Below are positions 17,576 through 25,641 of a stretch of 64,000 nt of DNA, one piece after another. The notes below the pieces were generated by a model. It saw only the letters and a list, made by a program, of their open reading frames with translations, ran no database searches and was not told where the DNA came from. Origin of the DNA: Acidobacteriota bacterium (GTDB lineage Bacteria > Acidobacteriota > Terriglobia > Acidiferrales > UBA7541); NCBI GenBank assembly GCA_013289715.1, contig JABCZJ010000004.1, forward strand, positions 218,223 to 282,222. The letters run 5' to 3'. A program made the translations under genes and the position numbers. Position 1 is the first letter of the stretch, and each line of letters opens with the position of its first letter.

Positions 17576-18232
17576 CTAGGCTTCGACGATTTGATTTCTG
17601 ACGGCGTAGCGAACCAGCTCGCTCACCGTGTGCAGCTGCAGCTTGCGCATGATGTTCGCGCGATGCGTTTCGGCGGTCTTGACACTGATGTTGAGCGACG
17701 ACGCAACTTCCTTGCTGCTCTTCCCTTCCGCAAGCAACTGGACGATTTCCCGTTCGCGAGTGGTGAGCCGGTCGCGCAGCGCCGTGGGAAGCTCGGTGCG
17801 CATTCTGCCTTCTTTGAAGCTGGAGAGCATCACTTCCGTCGCGCGAGGCGTGAGAAACGGTTTGTGGTTCGCGAGGGTTTCGACGGCCACGATCAGGTCG
17901 CGGTCCGAATCGGATTTCACGATGTAGCCGCGCACGCCGGCTTCCAGAATGTCCCGAATCAGTTGATCCGAATAATGCACGGAAAGAATCAGGATTTCAG
18001 TGTTCGGTGATTCCTTGCGGATTCTGCGAGCCGCGTCCACGCCGTTAAGATCCGGCATGCTGATGTCCAGAATCGCGATGTCCGGTTTCAGTTCTTGGGC
18101 TTTCGAGACGGCCTCGCGCCCGGTATGCGCTTCCCCACAGATTTCCCACCCTGCGTGTGATTCCAGCATCCCTTTGATGCCACGCCGCATAAGATCATGA
18201 TCGTCGGCAATCAGGATACGAAGCACTTTCAT
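17576..18232 (-). CDS. NarL/LuxR-family response regulator
   Basis: A 218-residue regulator. Receiver (4-120): acidic DD pair in LIADDHD, phospho-acceptor Asp in AILDISMPDLNG, Ser in LSVH, and Lys in YIVKSDS. The LuxR-type HTH (about 150-212) has LTTREREIVQLLAEGKSS and ISVKTAETHRANIMRKL. It should bind DNA when phosphorylated. Likely partner: the NarL-type PAS kinase at 20109, 1.9 kb away on the same strand. ATG 18232 (GGGAGAG) is chosen; the frame is open to 18361 but the extra 43 residues are not regulator-like. Confidence 0.9.
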   Translation of the reverse strand: MKVLRILIADDHDLMRRGIKGMLESHAGWEICGEAHTGREAVSKAQELKPDIAILDISMPDLNGVDAARRIRKESPNTEILILSVHYSDQLIRDILEAGVRGYIVKSDSDRDLIVAVETLANHKPFLTPRATEVMLSSFKEGRMRTELPTALRDRLTTREREIVQLLAEGKSSKEVASSLNISVKTAETHRANIMRKLQLHTVSELVRYAVRNQIVEA

Positions 18233-18641
18233 TTTTCTCTCCCGCAAGAAGGGGTTGGTGTCGCGCTGTTGGGGGCCACTGTCCTGGACAAACTTCCCAT
18301 ACTGGGACGAGGCCGCCTGCCAATGCGTTTCAACAAGATCGACGTTGCTTCGCTTTGCCATTCAATCACCAGACCGCTGATGGCGCCAGTGCTCCGCCTC
18401 GTTTATGAGAGTTACATTCCGGGGCCCACACGTCCCGAGACGGAGCAACCGGCTGATGAATTCGTTTATGAAATGGAATAAATCCCTCAGCGCCTAAACT
18501 GCCATAAGCCGTGGCCAAGTTACGGTATCTTTTCGGATTCGTCCATCGGAACCATCCTGTAGACTTCGTAGGTAGATACCTGTAGGCGCGGAACGCGATG
18601 TGATAGAAAAGCCACGACTTAGCAAATCGGATGCGGGGATT
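18233..18641. other. Intergenic region
   Basis: About 410 bp upstream of the response-regulator gene and downstream of the phospholipase-like gene. It carries the regulator's promoter; an open extension of the regulator frame to 18361 has no ribosome site. No small gene or RNA element recognised. Confidence 0.4.
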
Positions 18642-19946
18642 TTACCTTAGGGCCGCTCGATTAACGGCTGGTTCCTCGGTAGGATGCGATTCTTTCAGCT
18701 GATTGACGTAGCGGACGACCTTGGCCCATTCCTTCTTGTCCTTCTTCGTTGCGAAAGGAGCGCTCAGATCAGCGTAATAGGCCAGCAGCATCTTTCTCAC
18801 TTCAGGCGAAACCGAAGCAAAGTCGTTCTTCTGCAGCCGGTCCAGCAGGTCGGCATACGTCTTGTCTGCCAGTGGATATTGGCCGGGCCCGGTCACCGTG
18901 CCGGTATCAATATTGTCGTTCAGGAGATCTGCCTGGCCTGCGGTCCGCTGCTGCTTCGCCAGTTGCACATAATCCTGGAGCGCATTGCTGAAGCTGGCGA
19001 CGAATAATTTTTCGGCGTCCGGAGTGGGGATCTTAAACGCGAGATCGCGAAACGGCCCAACCTTGGGTACCAGCTCAAGCAAGAAACCGAGAAGCCTGGT
19101 GCCGAAGCCGGGCTTTTCGTATTTGCCGGGCCACTGCTTTTCATAACTGGAGCGGGAGACGCGATATAGAAACGCGGTGCGCGTGATTCCCGGTGTGCCC
19201 TGCTGAATTTCGTCCTTCTTGGTCTGCCAGGCGATCTTTGTGGCCTCCGGTATCAGCTGGCTGACGCCTCTGCGGTAGGAAGCGATCGCCAGGTCGTAAT
19301 TGGAAAGCACGGAACCGAGATCGAGCGAATAGGTTTCTTGAAACGCGCGCGCGAGCAGATCTTTCGACACTTGAAATCCGATGCGGTCGCGATATGCGTC
19401 GGAGGCGTATCTTCCTTTGGCGACTTGCAGCACGTCAAACCCGAATTCGGTTTTCAGATGCGCGAGGGGATCCTCGTCATAGGTCACGGCATTGCCGTAT
19501 TTGCGGCGAAGCTTCGGATAAAGCAGTGGCACGGCGAGGTTTGTGCCGGTGCGGTGGCCTTCATTGTCCGCGGCGTAGTGCGCCAGGGCTCCGAGCGCGA
19601 AAGCATATTCGTTCAGATTCTGCGAATCACGCAGCAGCGTCTGGACGAAATCCCCGCTGCGCACGTAGTGAACCAAGTCGCTGAAGAACTTGTTGCCGAA
19701 AGGGTAGTAACCCATGTCCTGGATTACGCAGCCACCGTAGGCATAGGCGTGCGCGGTCTTCAGTTCTTCGGGAGTCGCTTGAGGAAAGCGCTCCAGGAGC
19801 AGCGGCTTGATCGCTTCGTCCCATGCAGAATCCACAATCGCTTCATGAGCGAGGACCGCATAGGCTGCCGAAGGTGGCGGGGCAGCAAGCAGGAAGATAA
19901 TGCAAAAGACGATCGCTCGGGTCCTGAAGAGCTCGCTAAACCTCAT
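18642..19946 (-). CDS. Exported zinc-dependent phospholipase C-like protein
   Basis: A 434-residue protein with a signal peptide (about 1-28, ending PSAAYA). The mature protein opens with a VLAHEAIVDSAW segment and has GALAHYAADNEGHRTGTN near 130, His/Asp-rich helices of the all-helical zinc-dependent PLC/S1-P1-like fold that binds three zinc ions. The length is longer than typical PLC (~250-280), with an extra C-terminal domain of unknown role. Start ATG 19946 gives a clean signal peptide; an upstream ATG at 19982 is possible. Probably acts on phospholipid in the periplasm or outside. Confidence 0.75.
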   Translation of the reverse strand: MRFSELFRTRAIVFCIIFLLAAPPPSAAYAVLAHEAIVDSAWDEAIKPLLLERFPQATPEELKTAHAYAYGGCVIQDMGYYPFGNKFFSDLVHYVRSGDFVQTLLRDSQNLNEYAFALGALAHYAADNEGHRTGTNLAVPLLYPKLRRKYGNAVTYDEDPLAHLKTEFGFDVLQVAKGRYASDAYRDRIGFQVSKDLLARAFQETYSLDLGSVLSNYDLAIASYRRGVSQLIPEATKIAWQTKKDEIQQGTPGITRTAFLYRVSRSSYEKQWPGKYEKPGFGTRLLGFLLELVPKVGPFRDLAFKIPTPDAEKLFVASFSNALQDYVQLAKQQRTAGQADLLNDNIDTGTVTGPGQYPLADKTYADLLDRLQKNDFASVSPEVRKMLLAYYADLSAPFATKKDKKEWAKVVRYVNQLKESHPTEEPAVNRAALR

Positions 19947-20108
19947 GTGATTTCCGGCCGTTTGCGAGGTTTCCTGCACCATGCGCAATCACGGGCAAAA
20001 AAGACGGGCGAAAACTCTCGACCCGCTAGCGTGGAGCTGCCCTAGATCCAAATCCATATAGAAGTACCCTTAGTTCGCGGACCAATGAACTTTACGATCT
20101 TCCTGCTA

Positions 20109-21239
20109 TCAGCCCAAACCGGACGCTTGGGACTTGCCCTCATCTTTGACCGATTCTTGTACGGATAAAGTCACGATGATCGTGGTTCCGGTTGGCCGAG
20201 ACTTGATTTGCAGCCAGCCGCCGAGCTGCCGCACGCGCTCTCGCATTCCGCGGATGCCCACGCCCAGTTGCCCGCCGCTGCTGTTCAAAGTTGTCATGAT
20301 CTCATCCGATATTCCTTTACCGTTGTCCGCTACTTCCAAGCGCACAGTCCCGGAACGCGCTTCAATCTGAACACTTGCGGTGTCACTACCGGCGTGGCGG
20401 AAAATGTTGGTCAGGGTCTCCTGCACGATTCGGAAGAGCGTTCGTTCCACAATTTCGGGAAGGCGATTCGGGCCGAGCGACATTTTCAGCTCCACCTTCA
20501 CCTTGCTGCGTTGCGTAAAACCTTCGATGTACCATTCCAGCGCCGAGCGCAATCCCGCGTAATCCAGGGTCGGAGGATATAAAAGGTAGGAGAGCGTGCG
20601 CGTTTCGTCGGAGGCTTTCTGAGAGAGCAGGATCGCTTCGCGAAGTAAGTCGACAGCAGCCGGATCAATATCAGCAATTTTCGCACTCACCGCGGAAAGG
20701 TGAATCACCAACGCGGCAAGACTTTGGCCGGTGCTGTCGTGCAGTTCGCGAGCGATGCGACGGCGCTCTTCATCCTGCAATTGCAACAAGCGTGCCGAGA
20801 GATTCCGGAGAGCTTCTTCGGCTTCTTTACGCGGAGTAACGTCGCGATTGATCTCCAGGATACCAATCGTGCGGCCCCGCGAATCGCGCTGCAAGACCTG
20901 ACGGCTGGCGACCATGATGCGCTTCCCTTCCCGAGTCCAGTGGACGAGTTCGCCTTCCCATGAACCAACGCTGTAAAGCTTTTCATAGACTTGGTCGAGC
21001 GGCTCGGGAAACTCCGTTTTCAGGAATGTGTGGGTGACGTTTCCACAGGCTTCGGCGGCGGACCAGCCATAGGTTTCCTGCGCGCCACGATTCCAGAACA
21101 GGATCGTACTGTCGACATCGCGCACGATGATCGCGTCGTGAGCGAGCTCGAGCAATTCGGAACGAAGCTTCCCGCTGGAAATGCGGGGGACGCCAGTCTC
21201 TCGTGCTTTCTTCTTCTTCCGACCGGATTTATCGGGCAT
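20109..21239 (-). CDS. PAS sensor histidine kinase, NarL-type
   Basis: A 376-residue cytosolic kinase. A PAS domain (about 28-140; AHDAIIVRDVDSTILFWN, ending GILEINRDVT) precedes a HisKA_3 domain with acceptor His in ARELHDSTGQSL (about 168), then HATPase_c (N box ETLTNIFRHAG; G box DNGKGI). No membrane helix. This type pairs with LuxR-family regulators: candidates are 17576 (same strand, downstream) and the single receiver at 21388, upstream and 149 bp away. The PAS ligand is unknown. Confidence 0.9.
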   Translation of the reverse strand: MPDKSGRKKKKARETGVPRISSGKLRSELLELAHDAIIVRDVDSTILFWNRGAQETYGWSAAEACGNVTHTFLKTEFPEPLDQVYEKLYSVGSWEGELVHWTREGKRIMVASRQVLQRDSRGRTIGILEINRDVTPRKEAEEALRNLSARLLQLQDEERRRIARELHDSTGQSLAALVIHLSAVSAKIADIDPAAVDLLREAILLSQKASDETRTLSYLLYPPTLDYAGLRSALEWYIEGFTQRSKVKVELKMSLGPNRLPEIVERTLFRIVQETLTNIFRHAGSDTASVQIEARSGTVRLEVADNGKGISDEIMTTLNSSGGQLGVGIRGMRERVRQLGGWLQIKSRPTGTTIIVTLSVQESVKDEGKSQASGLG

Positions 21240-21387
21240 TCATCAGGTTACCTTTTGCCGGGCACAAATGGTGACGGAAATCGCTCGGACCTGGACTGCA
21301 GACGCGTATCGTCACCGGGGCGCCCGGGGTAGCGCCGGTGGGCGAAGCTGGCTTCGATCAAAAATAGGAACGTGCGCATCGCAAGGC

Positions 21388-21792
21388 CTACTCGCGCTGC
21401 GGCAGATTCCTTCCCTGAAAAAATGGCTTGTGCTGGCCCATCGCCTCCACAGCCGTCACCAGCCAATGGGCCTGAGATTTCAGCAAATAGCCGCTCGCGC
21501 CGGCGCTCTGGGCTTGCCGAACCATTTGCGTCGAATCGTGCTGCGTGAAAATCAGCACTTCGGCGGCCGGGAGGGCCCGCTTGATCTCTGGCGTGGCGTC
21601 CAGCCCGTTCATTTCGGGCATGGTGATGTCCATGATTACTATGTCAGGCTGAAGGTCTCGCGCCATTCCAATGGCTTCGGCGCCATCGGCAGCCTCACCG
21701 ACTACCTGCCACTCCTTCCGCGTCGCCAGCAACCTTCCCAGGGCCGCGCGCACGGCTTTTTCGTCGTCGACGATCAAGATTCGAAGGCCCAC
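21388..21792 (-). CDS. Single-domain receiver, NarL-type without HTH
   Basis: A 134-residue receiver: Asp-Asp-Glu in LIVDDE, phospho-acceptor Asp in IMDITMPEMNG, T in FTQHD and Lys in YLLKSQAH. The segment EWQVVGEAADGAEA is typical of NarL-family receivers, but there is no DNA-binding domain, so it is a HTH-less relative. GTG 21792 is preferred (GAGGAA behind it) over GTG 21810. It is adjacent to and upstream of the PAS kinase at 20109. It resembles the receivers at 35325 and 44789. Confidence 0.85.
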   Translation of the reverse strand: MGLRILIVDDEKAVRAALGRLLATRKEWQVVGEAADGAEAIGMARDLQPDIVIMDITMPEMNGLDATPEIKRALPAAEVLIFTQHDSTQMVRQAQSAGASGYLLKSQAHWLVTAVEAMGQHKPFFQGRNLPQRE

Positions 21793-22138
21793 TAAGTCTA
21801 TTCCTCGCACATTCTATCCAATGACCGCGAAACCGCAATCAGGTTTCGCGTAATCCTCAGAGGCAATGCACATTTTCGATTACGACTTGCCACCTTGCCA
21901 CCATACCTAAGACCATCCTCTACCGCCTGCCCGCAATGCGAAATATGTACAACACGTCGCCACTATTTACACATCCTCCGATCGAGAACCTGGCCACAAC
22001 AAAGCCCAGCCCGTAAGGGACTGTGTTCACAATAGGTTGTGCGCCTCAATCGCAGCACCGTTGGTAGCCGAATTGCACTTCAGACCGCAACTTTCGTTTC
22101 CTGTGGGGCCGTGTGCCTTGAATCGGTGGGGGAGGATT
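21793..22138. other. Divergent intergenic region
   Basis: About 345 bp between divergent genes. It holds the promoters of the receiver gene (minus) and the 76-residue gene (plus). I see no small gene, repeat or structured element. Confidence 0.4.
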
Positions 22139-22369
22139 ATGAACGAGACCTACGATATTTTTAGGGATCTTGCCGAAACCGGGCCGATTTGGATCGAAGC
22201 TGTTCAAGGTTTGGGCGCCGCTAAGGCGCGTCTCACGGAATTGTCGGAAGCGCGTCCTGGAAATTATTTCATATACGATCCGCTTGCCGCCAAGGTGATC
22301 GCGTCGGCTGTGAAATCGGCGCAGATGCCAGCGCCGGTGACGTTCGTCGACCGCCTGCGTCAATACTAG
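22139..22369 (+). CDS. Small hypothetical protein, paralogue of 11614 gene
   Basis: A 76-residue protein whose start at ATG 22139 is set by GGGGGAGG just upstream. It matches the 63-residue protein at 11614: both begin with DIFR.L, then G.P/I.WI, a helix and PG.YFI.D. It has a C-terminal extension (TFVDRLRQY). No catalytic residues stand out. It converges on the DUF3309 gene with 10 bp between stops. Confidence 0.7.
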   Translation: MNETYDIFRDLAETGPIWIEAVQGLGAAKARLTELSEARPGNYFIYDPLAAKVIASAVKSAQMPAPVTFVDRLRQY

Positions 22370-22379
22370 AGCCGGGGTG

Positions 22380-22535
22380 CTACAAACGGCCCATCAGAAA
22401 CAGTATCAGCAGGATGACTAGCACCAAGCCGATGCCGCCGCTTGGGTAATAGCCCCATTCCCTGCTGTGAGGCCAGGCCGGCAGACTGCCAAACAGCGCT
22501 AGGATTAGGACGATCGAGAGAATGAGCAGCAGCAT
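22380..22535 (-). CDS. DUF3309 small membrane protein
   Basis: A 51-residue protein too short for ordinary ORF calling. It starts at ATG 22535 (AAGGAAG upstream) and has an N-terminal hydrophobic helix, the central signature SLPAWPHSREWGYYPSGG, then a second helix ending LFLMGRL. This is the standard DUF3309 pattern (a ~50-residue two-helix protein common in Gram-negatives). Function unknown; it probably sits in the inner membrane. Confidence 0.85.
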   Translation of the reverse strand: MLLLILSIVLILALFGSLPAWPHSREWGYYPSGGIGLVLVILLILFLMGRL

Positions 22536-22606
22536 GTTCTTCTTCCTTTAGCGTGTTAGCGAAGGGCGCGGCGAACGTCCGCGCCCTTCAGAGCCGGCTG
22601 GCGCAA

Positions 22607-23164
22607 TTAACTCGCGCTGCCAGCCTTGGCTGTCTTGTGCCGTGGTCTTGTGCCTTGGTCACCCGTCTCTGCGTCTGCTTGGAAAGCCTCGGAATTGATT
22701 TCCTCTGAGAGATCCGTAAGCTTTTGATTGGTTTCCTTTTCTTCGTCGAGCGTCTGTTGCAGCAGCGATGCTGCTTCCGTTTCGCCCATCAATTCGGCGT
22801 AGGCGTGCACCGCGCCGTAAGCGGCGATTTCATAGTGCTCTACGCGTTGCGCCGCCGAAATCAGGGCCGCATCCATCAGCGCTCCCTCGAAATCCTCGGA
22901 CATCATTTCTCCGCCTTCGGACACGATGCCGGCCATCCCTTTGCACTTCTTGCCCTTAACGGGCTCGCCGAGGCCGGTCAAGATTTGTTCGAGACGCGTG
23001 GCGTGGCTTCGGGTTTGTTCCAGATGCTCCTCGAATCCCTTGCGGAGCTCATCGGAATTTGCGGCTTTCGCCATTTTCGGTATTGCTTTGATTAATTGTT
23101 GCTCGGAGCTGTAGAGATCTCGCAATTCGTCTGCGTAGAGGCTTTTGAGATTATTTTGAGTCAT
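22607..23164 (-). CDS. DUF892 (YciE/YciF-like) ferritin-like protein
   Basis: A 185-residue protein started at ATG 23164. The pattern NLKSLYADELRDLYSSEQQ, then HLEQTRSHATRLEQI, GMAGIVSEGG and RVEHYEIAAYGAVHAYAEL is that of DUF892, four-helix ferritin-like proteins with paired Glu/His ligands. These are induced by stress and may bind a dinuclear metal. The C-terminal ~35 residues are disordered and basic (ends HKTAKAGSAS). It lies downstream (minus) of the CsbD region and is monocistronic. Confidence 0.88.
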   Translation of the reverse strand: MTQNNLKSLYADELRDLYSSEQQLIKAIPKMAKAANSDELRKGFEEHLEQTRSHATRLEQILTGLGEPVKGKKCKGMAGIVSEGGEMMSEDFEGALMDAALISAAQRVEHYEIAAYGAVHAYAELMGETEAASLLQQTLDEEKETNQKLTDLSEEINSEAFQADAETGDQGTRPRHKTAKAGSAS

Positions 23165-23532
23165 TTGCATCCCCCGTGTTTCTGGTGTGGGCCGCATCAC
23201 CGAGCGGATCTTCGCGATCGCACGGTTAGACTAGGCTTCCTGCATCGCCTTAGCCATAAAGCGAATGCTGTAGGCCTCATTCCTGGTTCCGGTAGGGGAC
23301 ACGTAGCGAAGATGCTGAAGCAGCGCGTCCAGGCGGGAGCGTTCCGACGGGAGCAGTCCGTCGCCGGTTGGTCAGAATCGAACCATTGGTCAAGTCGTTG
23401 GTACTTGGCGCCGCCTGGTGCGAAACGTCAGGCGAAATGGCCGGTGCAGTTAGGTATTGCGCTGTATTCCGAGCGCGAGACTTTGTCTCCACTATGTCTG
23501 AGCAGTCGCATATTCAATTCAGGAGGCTCAAA
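23165..23532. other. Divergent intergenic region
   Basis: About 370 bp with the divergent promoters of the DUF892 and CsbD genes. No small gene or repeat seen; a tRNA-like stretch was considered (GGTTGG...TCAGAATCG) and rejected because no cloverleaf forms. Confidence 0.45.
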
Positions 23533-23769
23533 ATGAACTGGGATCAAATTGAAGGCAAGTGGAAGCAGTCGGTTGGGAAGGTGAAGGAGAAGTGGGGCAA
23601 ACTGACCGACGACGATCTGACTGCGATCAACGGCAAGCGCGACCAACTGATCGGAAAAATTCAGGAACGCTACGGAATCGCCAAGGACGCGGCACAGAAG
23701 CAGGTGGATGAATTTACGCGTGCTTACCAGACAGACGTAGTGGTTCAAACTCGCGCCAAGAGAGCCTGA
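23533..23769 (+). CDS. CsbD-family stress protein
   Basis: A 78-residue protein whose start (ATG 23533) follows GGAGG. The sequence MNWDQIEGKWKQSVGKVKEK and GKLTDDDLTAINGKRDQLIGKIQERYG is characteristic of CsbD, a hydrophilic helical-bundle protein widely induced by stress. The frame is open upstream to 23368 but that extension is not protein-like. It is followed at 45 bp by the DUF6496 gene on the same strand. Confidence 0.92.
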   Translation: MNWDQIEGKWKQSVGKVKEKWGKLTDDDLTAINGKRDQLIGKIQERYGIAKDAAQKQVDEFTRAYQTDVVVQTRAKRA

Positions 23770-23813
23770 CCGGTCCGCTCCAGCTTGACGGTCCGGCCCA
23801 GAGGAGGAACGTG

Positions 23814-23999
23814 ATGGCAAGATACGGAAAAGCCGCCAGCCAGAGTGTGGAGAGCGCCATGCGTCGGGAGAAGCGTGGCACGCTGCGTTCGGGCAAAGGC
23901 GGCAAGGGCGGCAAAGTGACCAGCCGCAAGCAGGCGATTGCGATTGGACTTTCCGAGGCGCGCAAGAAAGGCGGCAAGGTTCCGCGGAAAAAGTCTTAG
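23814..23999 (+). CDS. DUF6496 small basic protein
   Basis: A 61-residue protein behind GAGGAGG. It has the DUF6496 pattern MARYGK.AS..V.SAM..EK.GTLRSGK, then the signature RKQAIAIGLSEARKKGGKVP. Very basic, with a Gly-Lys-rich centre; perhaps nucleic-acid binding. It follows CsbD in the same direction, so they are probably co-transcribed. A second protein with the same signature lies at 28667. Confidence 0.8.
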   Translation: MARYGKAASQSVESAMRREKRGTLRSGKGGKGGKVTSRKQAIAIGLSEARKKGGKVPRKKS

Positions 24000-24268
24000 C
24001 GCAATTCCTGGGCTGAACTTGCAAAGTACGCGTTAAACATCGTTGACCATCAAGGCCGCGTGTGCGGCGGCTTTGGTGGCCAGCGACCACAAGTGGCATC
24101 CAAGATCTCCGAGTCATCCACACCCTCGGTTCGCGCCGCGGAAAGGCCCATTTGAAAATTATTTCAGGAAACACAAACGGAGGGATCGCTTCGATTGCGT
24201 GGCCGAAAAACGGGACGAGGGCATGAGCGACGTGGCGCATGCCCTCGCTGTCATGGCATCAAGAATTA

Positions 24269-25312
24269 TTACTTGGGCTTCGCCGGTGCGGCTGCATGCG
24301 AAGCCGGTGGCTGTTGCCGCTGCTGCAATTGTTGCTGCTGCTGGGTGTGCTTTTGAACCAGTTGCTGTGTCTGTTGCTGATGCTTCTGCTCCACTTGTTG
24401 AGTTCTCTGATCATTGGCTTTCTGCTTCGCCAATTGCTGGTGTTCTTTGTCTTGCTGCGCCTGCAGATTCTGGCGTTCCTTGTCTTGCTGCGCGGACAGT
24501 TTGTCCTGCTGTTGCTGGTACTTCTGGTCCATCTTGGCGTTCCCCGTATTGGGAGCAGCCGCGCGTGTGGCAGGCGGAAGATCTTTCGGGTGGACGGCAG
24601 GGTTGGCGTGACCGGCGTTCTCCGCGCCGCGATCGTTGAATTCTCCCGGTCTGGCAGTGGCAGAGATCGGGGGCTTGCCATGGTTGGAAGAAGCGCGTAG
24701 CGCCGGGTTATCACGCGCTGCGTTTACGTGTTGCACTTGCGCGGAGACGGGAGGGATATGCCGCTCGTGCGCGGCGGCCTCTTCCTGAGCGGTTGGACGG
24801 TCGTTGATTCCGCCATGTCCGTTGTAGCTGACGTGTACATCGTTTCTCACGTCTACTCTCGTTTCGTACACGTTATGAATCACGGTGACGTTTATGTTGG
24901 TCACAGCGCGGTTGTAGAAGAAATGGCCGTTATCCCAGCGCCCGCCTTCAAAACCGTGGCCGAAGTAACCAAAACCATAGTTGATGCCGCCGTAGAAACC
25001 TACGGTCGGACCCCAATAGCCGTCATACCAAACAAAACTGCTGCCACCCCAGCCCCAGTAGCCGGGCGTCCAGAAGAAACCGACTTCCGGGGCTTCGATC
25101 CAAGTGCCAGGCACCCAGTAATAACCGTCGTCGCCCCAGGCCCAATATCCGGGCGTCCAGATGTAGCCGTCGCCGGGGCAAACCGGCTGCTCGTAAACGG
25201 GAAGCGCCGGAGGTGCGATGGTGATCGCTACACCGATTTGCGCGAAAGACGCGGAAGAAAGAAATAACACTGCAATTGCGAGTAGAAAAGGACGAATGAA
25301 TCGGCTACGCAT
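24269..25312 (-). CDS. YXWGXW-repeat exported protein with Gln-rich tail
   Basis: A 347-residue protein with a signal peptide (about 1-25). Residues ~45-125 carry Tyr/Trp/Gly-rich YXWGXW-type repeats (YIWTPGYWAWGDDGYYWVPG, then FFWTPGYWGWGG). A middle section holds His/Asn-rich (GGINDRPTAQEEAAAHERHI) and Ala/Pro stretches; the C-terminal ~110 residues are a Gln/Lys-rich coiled coil (QQQDKL, QDKERQNLQAQ). It probably attaches to the envelope or peptidoglycan. Start ATG 25312 behind AGGAG. Function not known. Confidence 0.8.
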   Translation of the reverse strand: MRSRFIRPFLLAIAVLFLSSASFAQIGVAITIAPPALPVYEQPVCPGDGYIWTPGYWAWGDDGYYWVPGTWIEAPEVGFFWTPGYWGWGGSSFVWYDGYWGPTVGFYGGINYGFGYFGHGFEGGRWDNGHFFYNRAVTNINVTVIHNVYETRVDVRNDVHVSYNGHGGINDRPTAQEEAAAHERHIPPVSAQVQHVNAARDNPALRASSNHGKPPISATARPGEFNDRGAENAGHANPAVHPKDLPPATRAAAPNTGNAKMDQKYQQQQDKLSAQQDKERQNLQAQQDKEHQQLAKQKANDQRTQQVEQKHQQQTQQLVQKHTQQQQQLQQRQQPPASHAAAPAKPK

Positions 25313-25641
25313 TAGAGATCATCTCCTGTTGAGTATTCCGCCGGTTGCGCAAAAGCGCTTTTTCCGGTCGGTGATCAGCGTCACGTTGCGAATAAAGAAA
25401 AACGGGCCGATGTAAGATACCAAATTTGCCGTACTGGCCAGAAATGTATTCTTGCGCGCGATTTCTGGCTATAGGGTTATGTCTGTAAAAGCGTGGCAAG
25501 CATTTCGTAGGCACTACTCTCCGATCAGAGAGCCTATTTTGACTGCGGCGGGTTGCTGGTGAGCATTTCGTCGTTGCAGGAATACGAGCTCTGCGGGCAG
25601 GTTCGGACTGGCGAGCAAAAGCCAGGGCACGGCCGGAAATT
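25313..25641. other. Intergenic region
   Basis: About 330 bp upstream of the YXWGXW gene and downstream of the permease gene. A frame at 25514-25885 on the minus strand overlaps the permease 3' end and lacks a ribosome site; it was rejected. Nothing else recognised. Confidence 0.4.

Noticed and set aside
23340..23420. tRNA-like sequence between DUF892 and CsbD genes
   Set aside because: A T-loop-like TCAGAATCG is present but no acceptor or anticodon stem forms.
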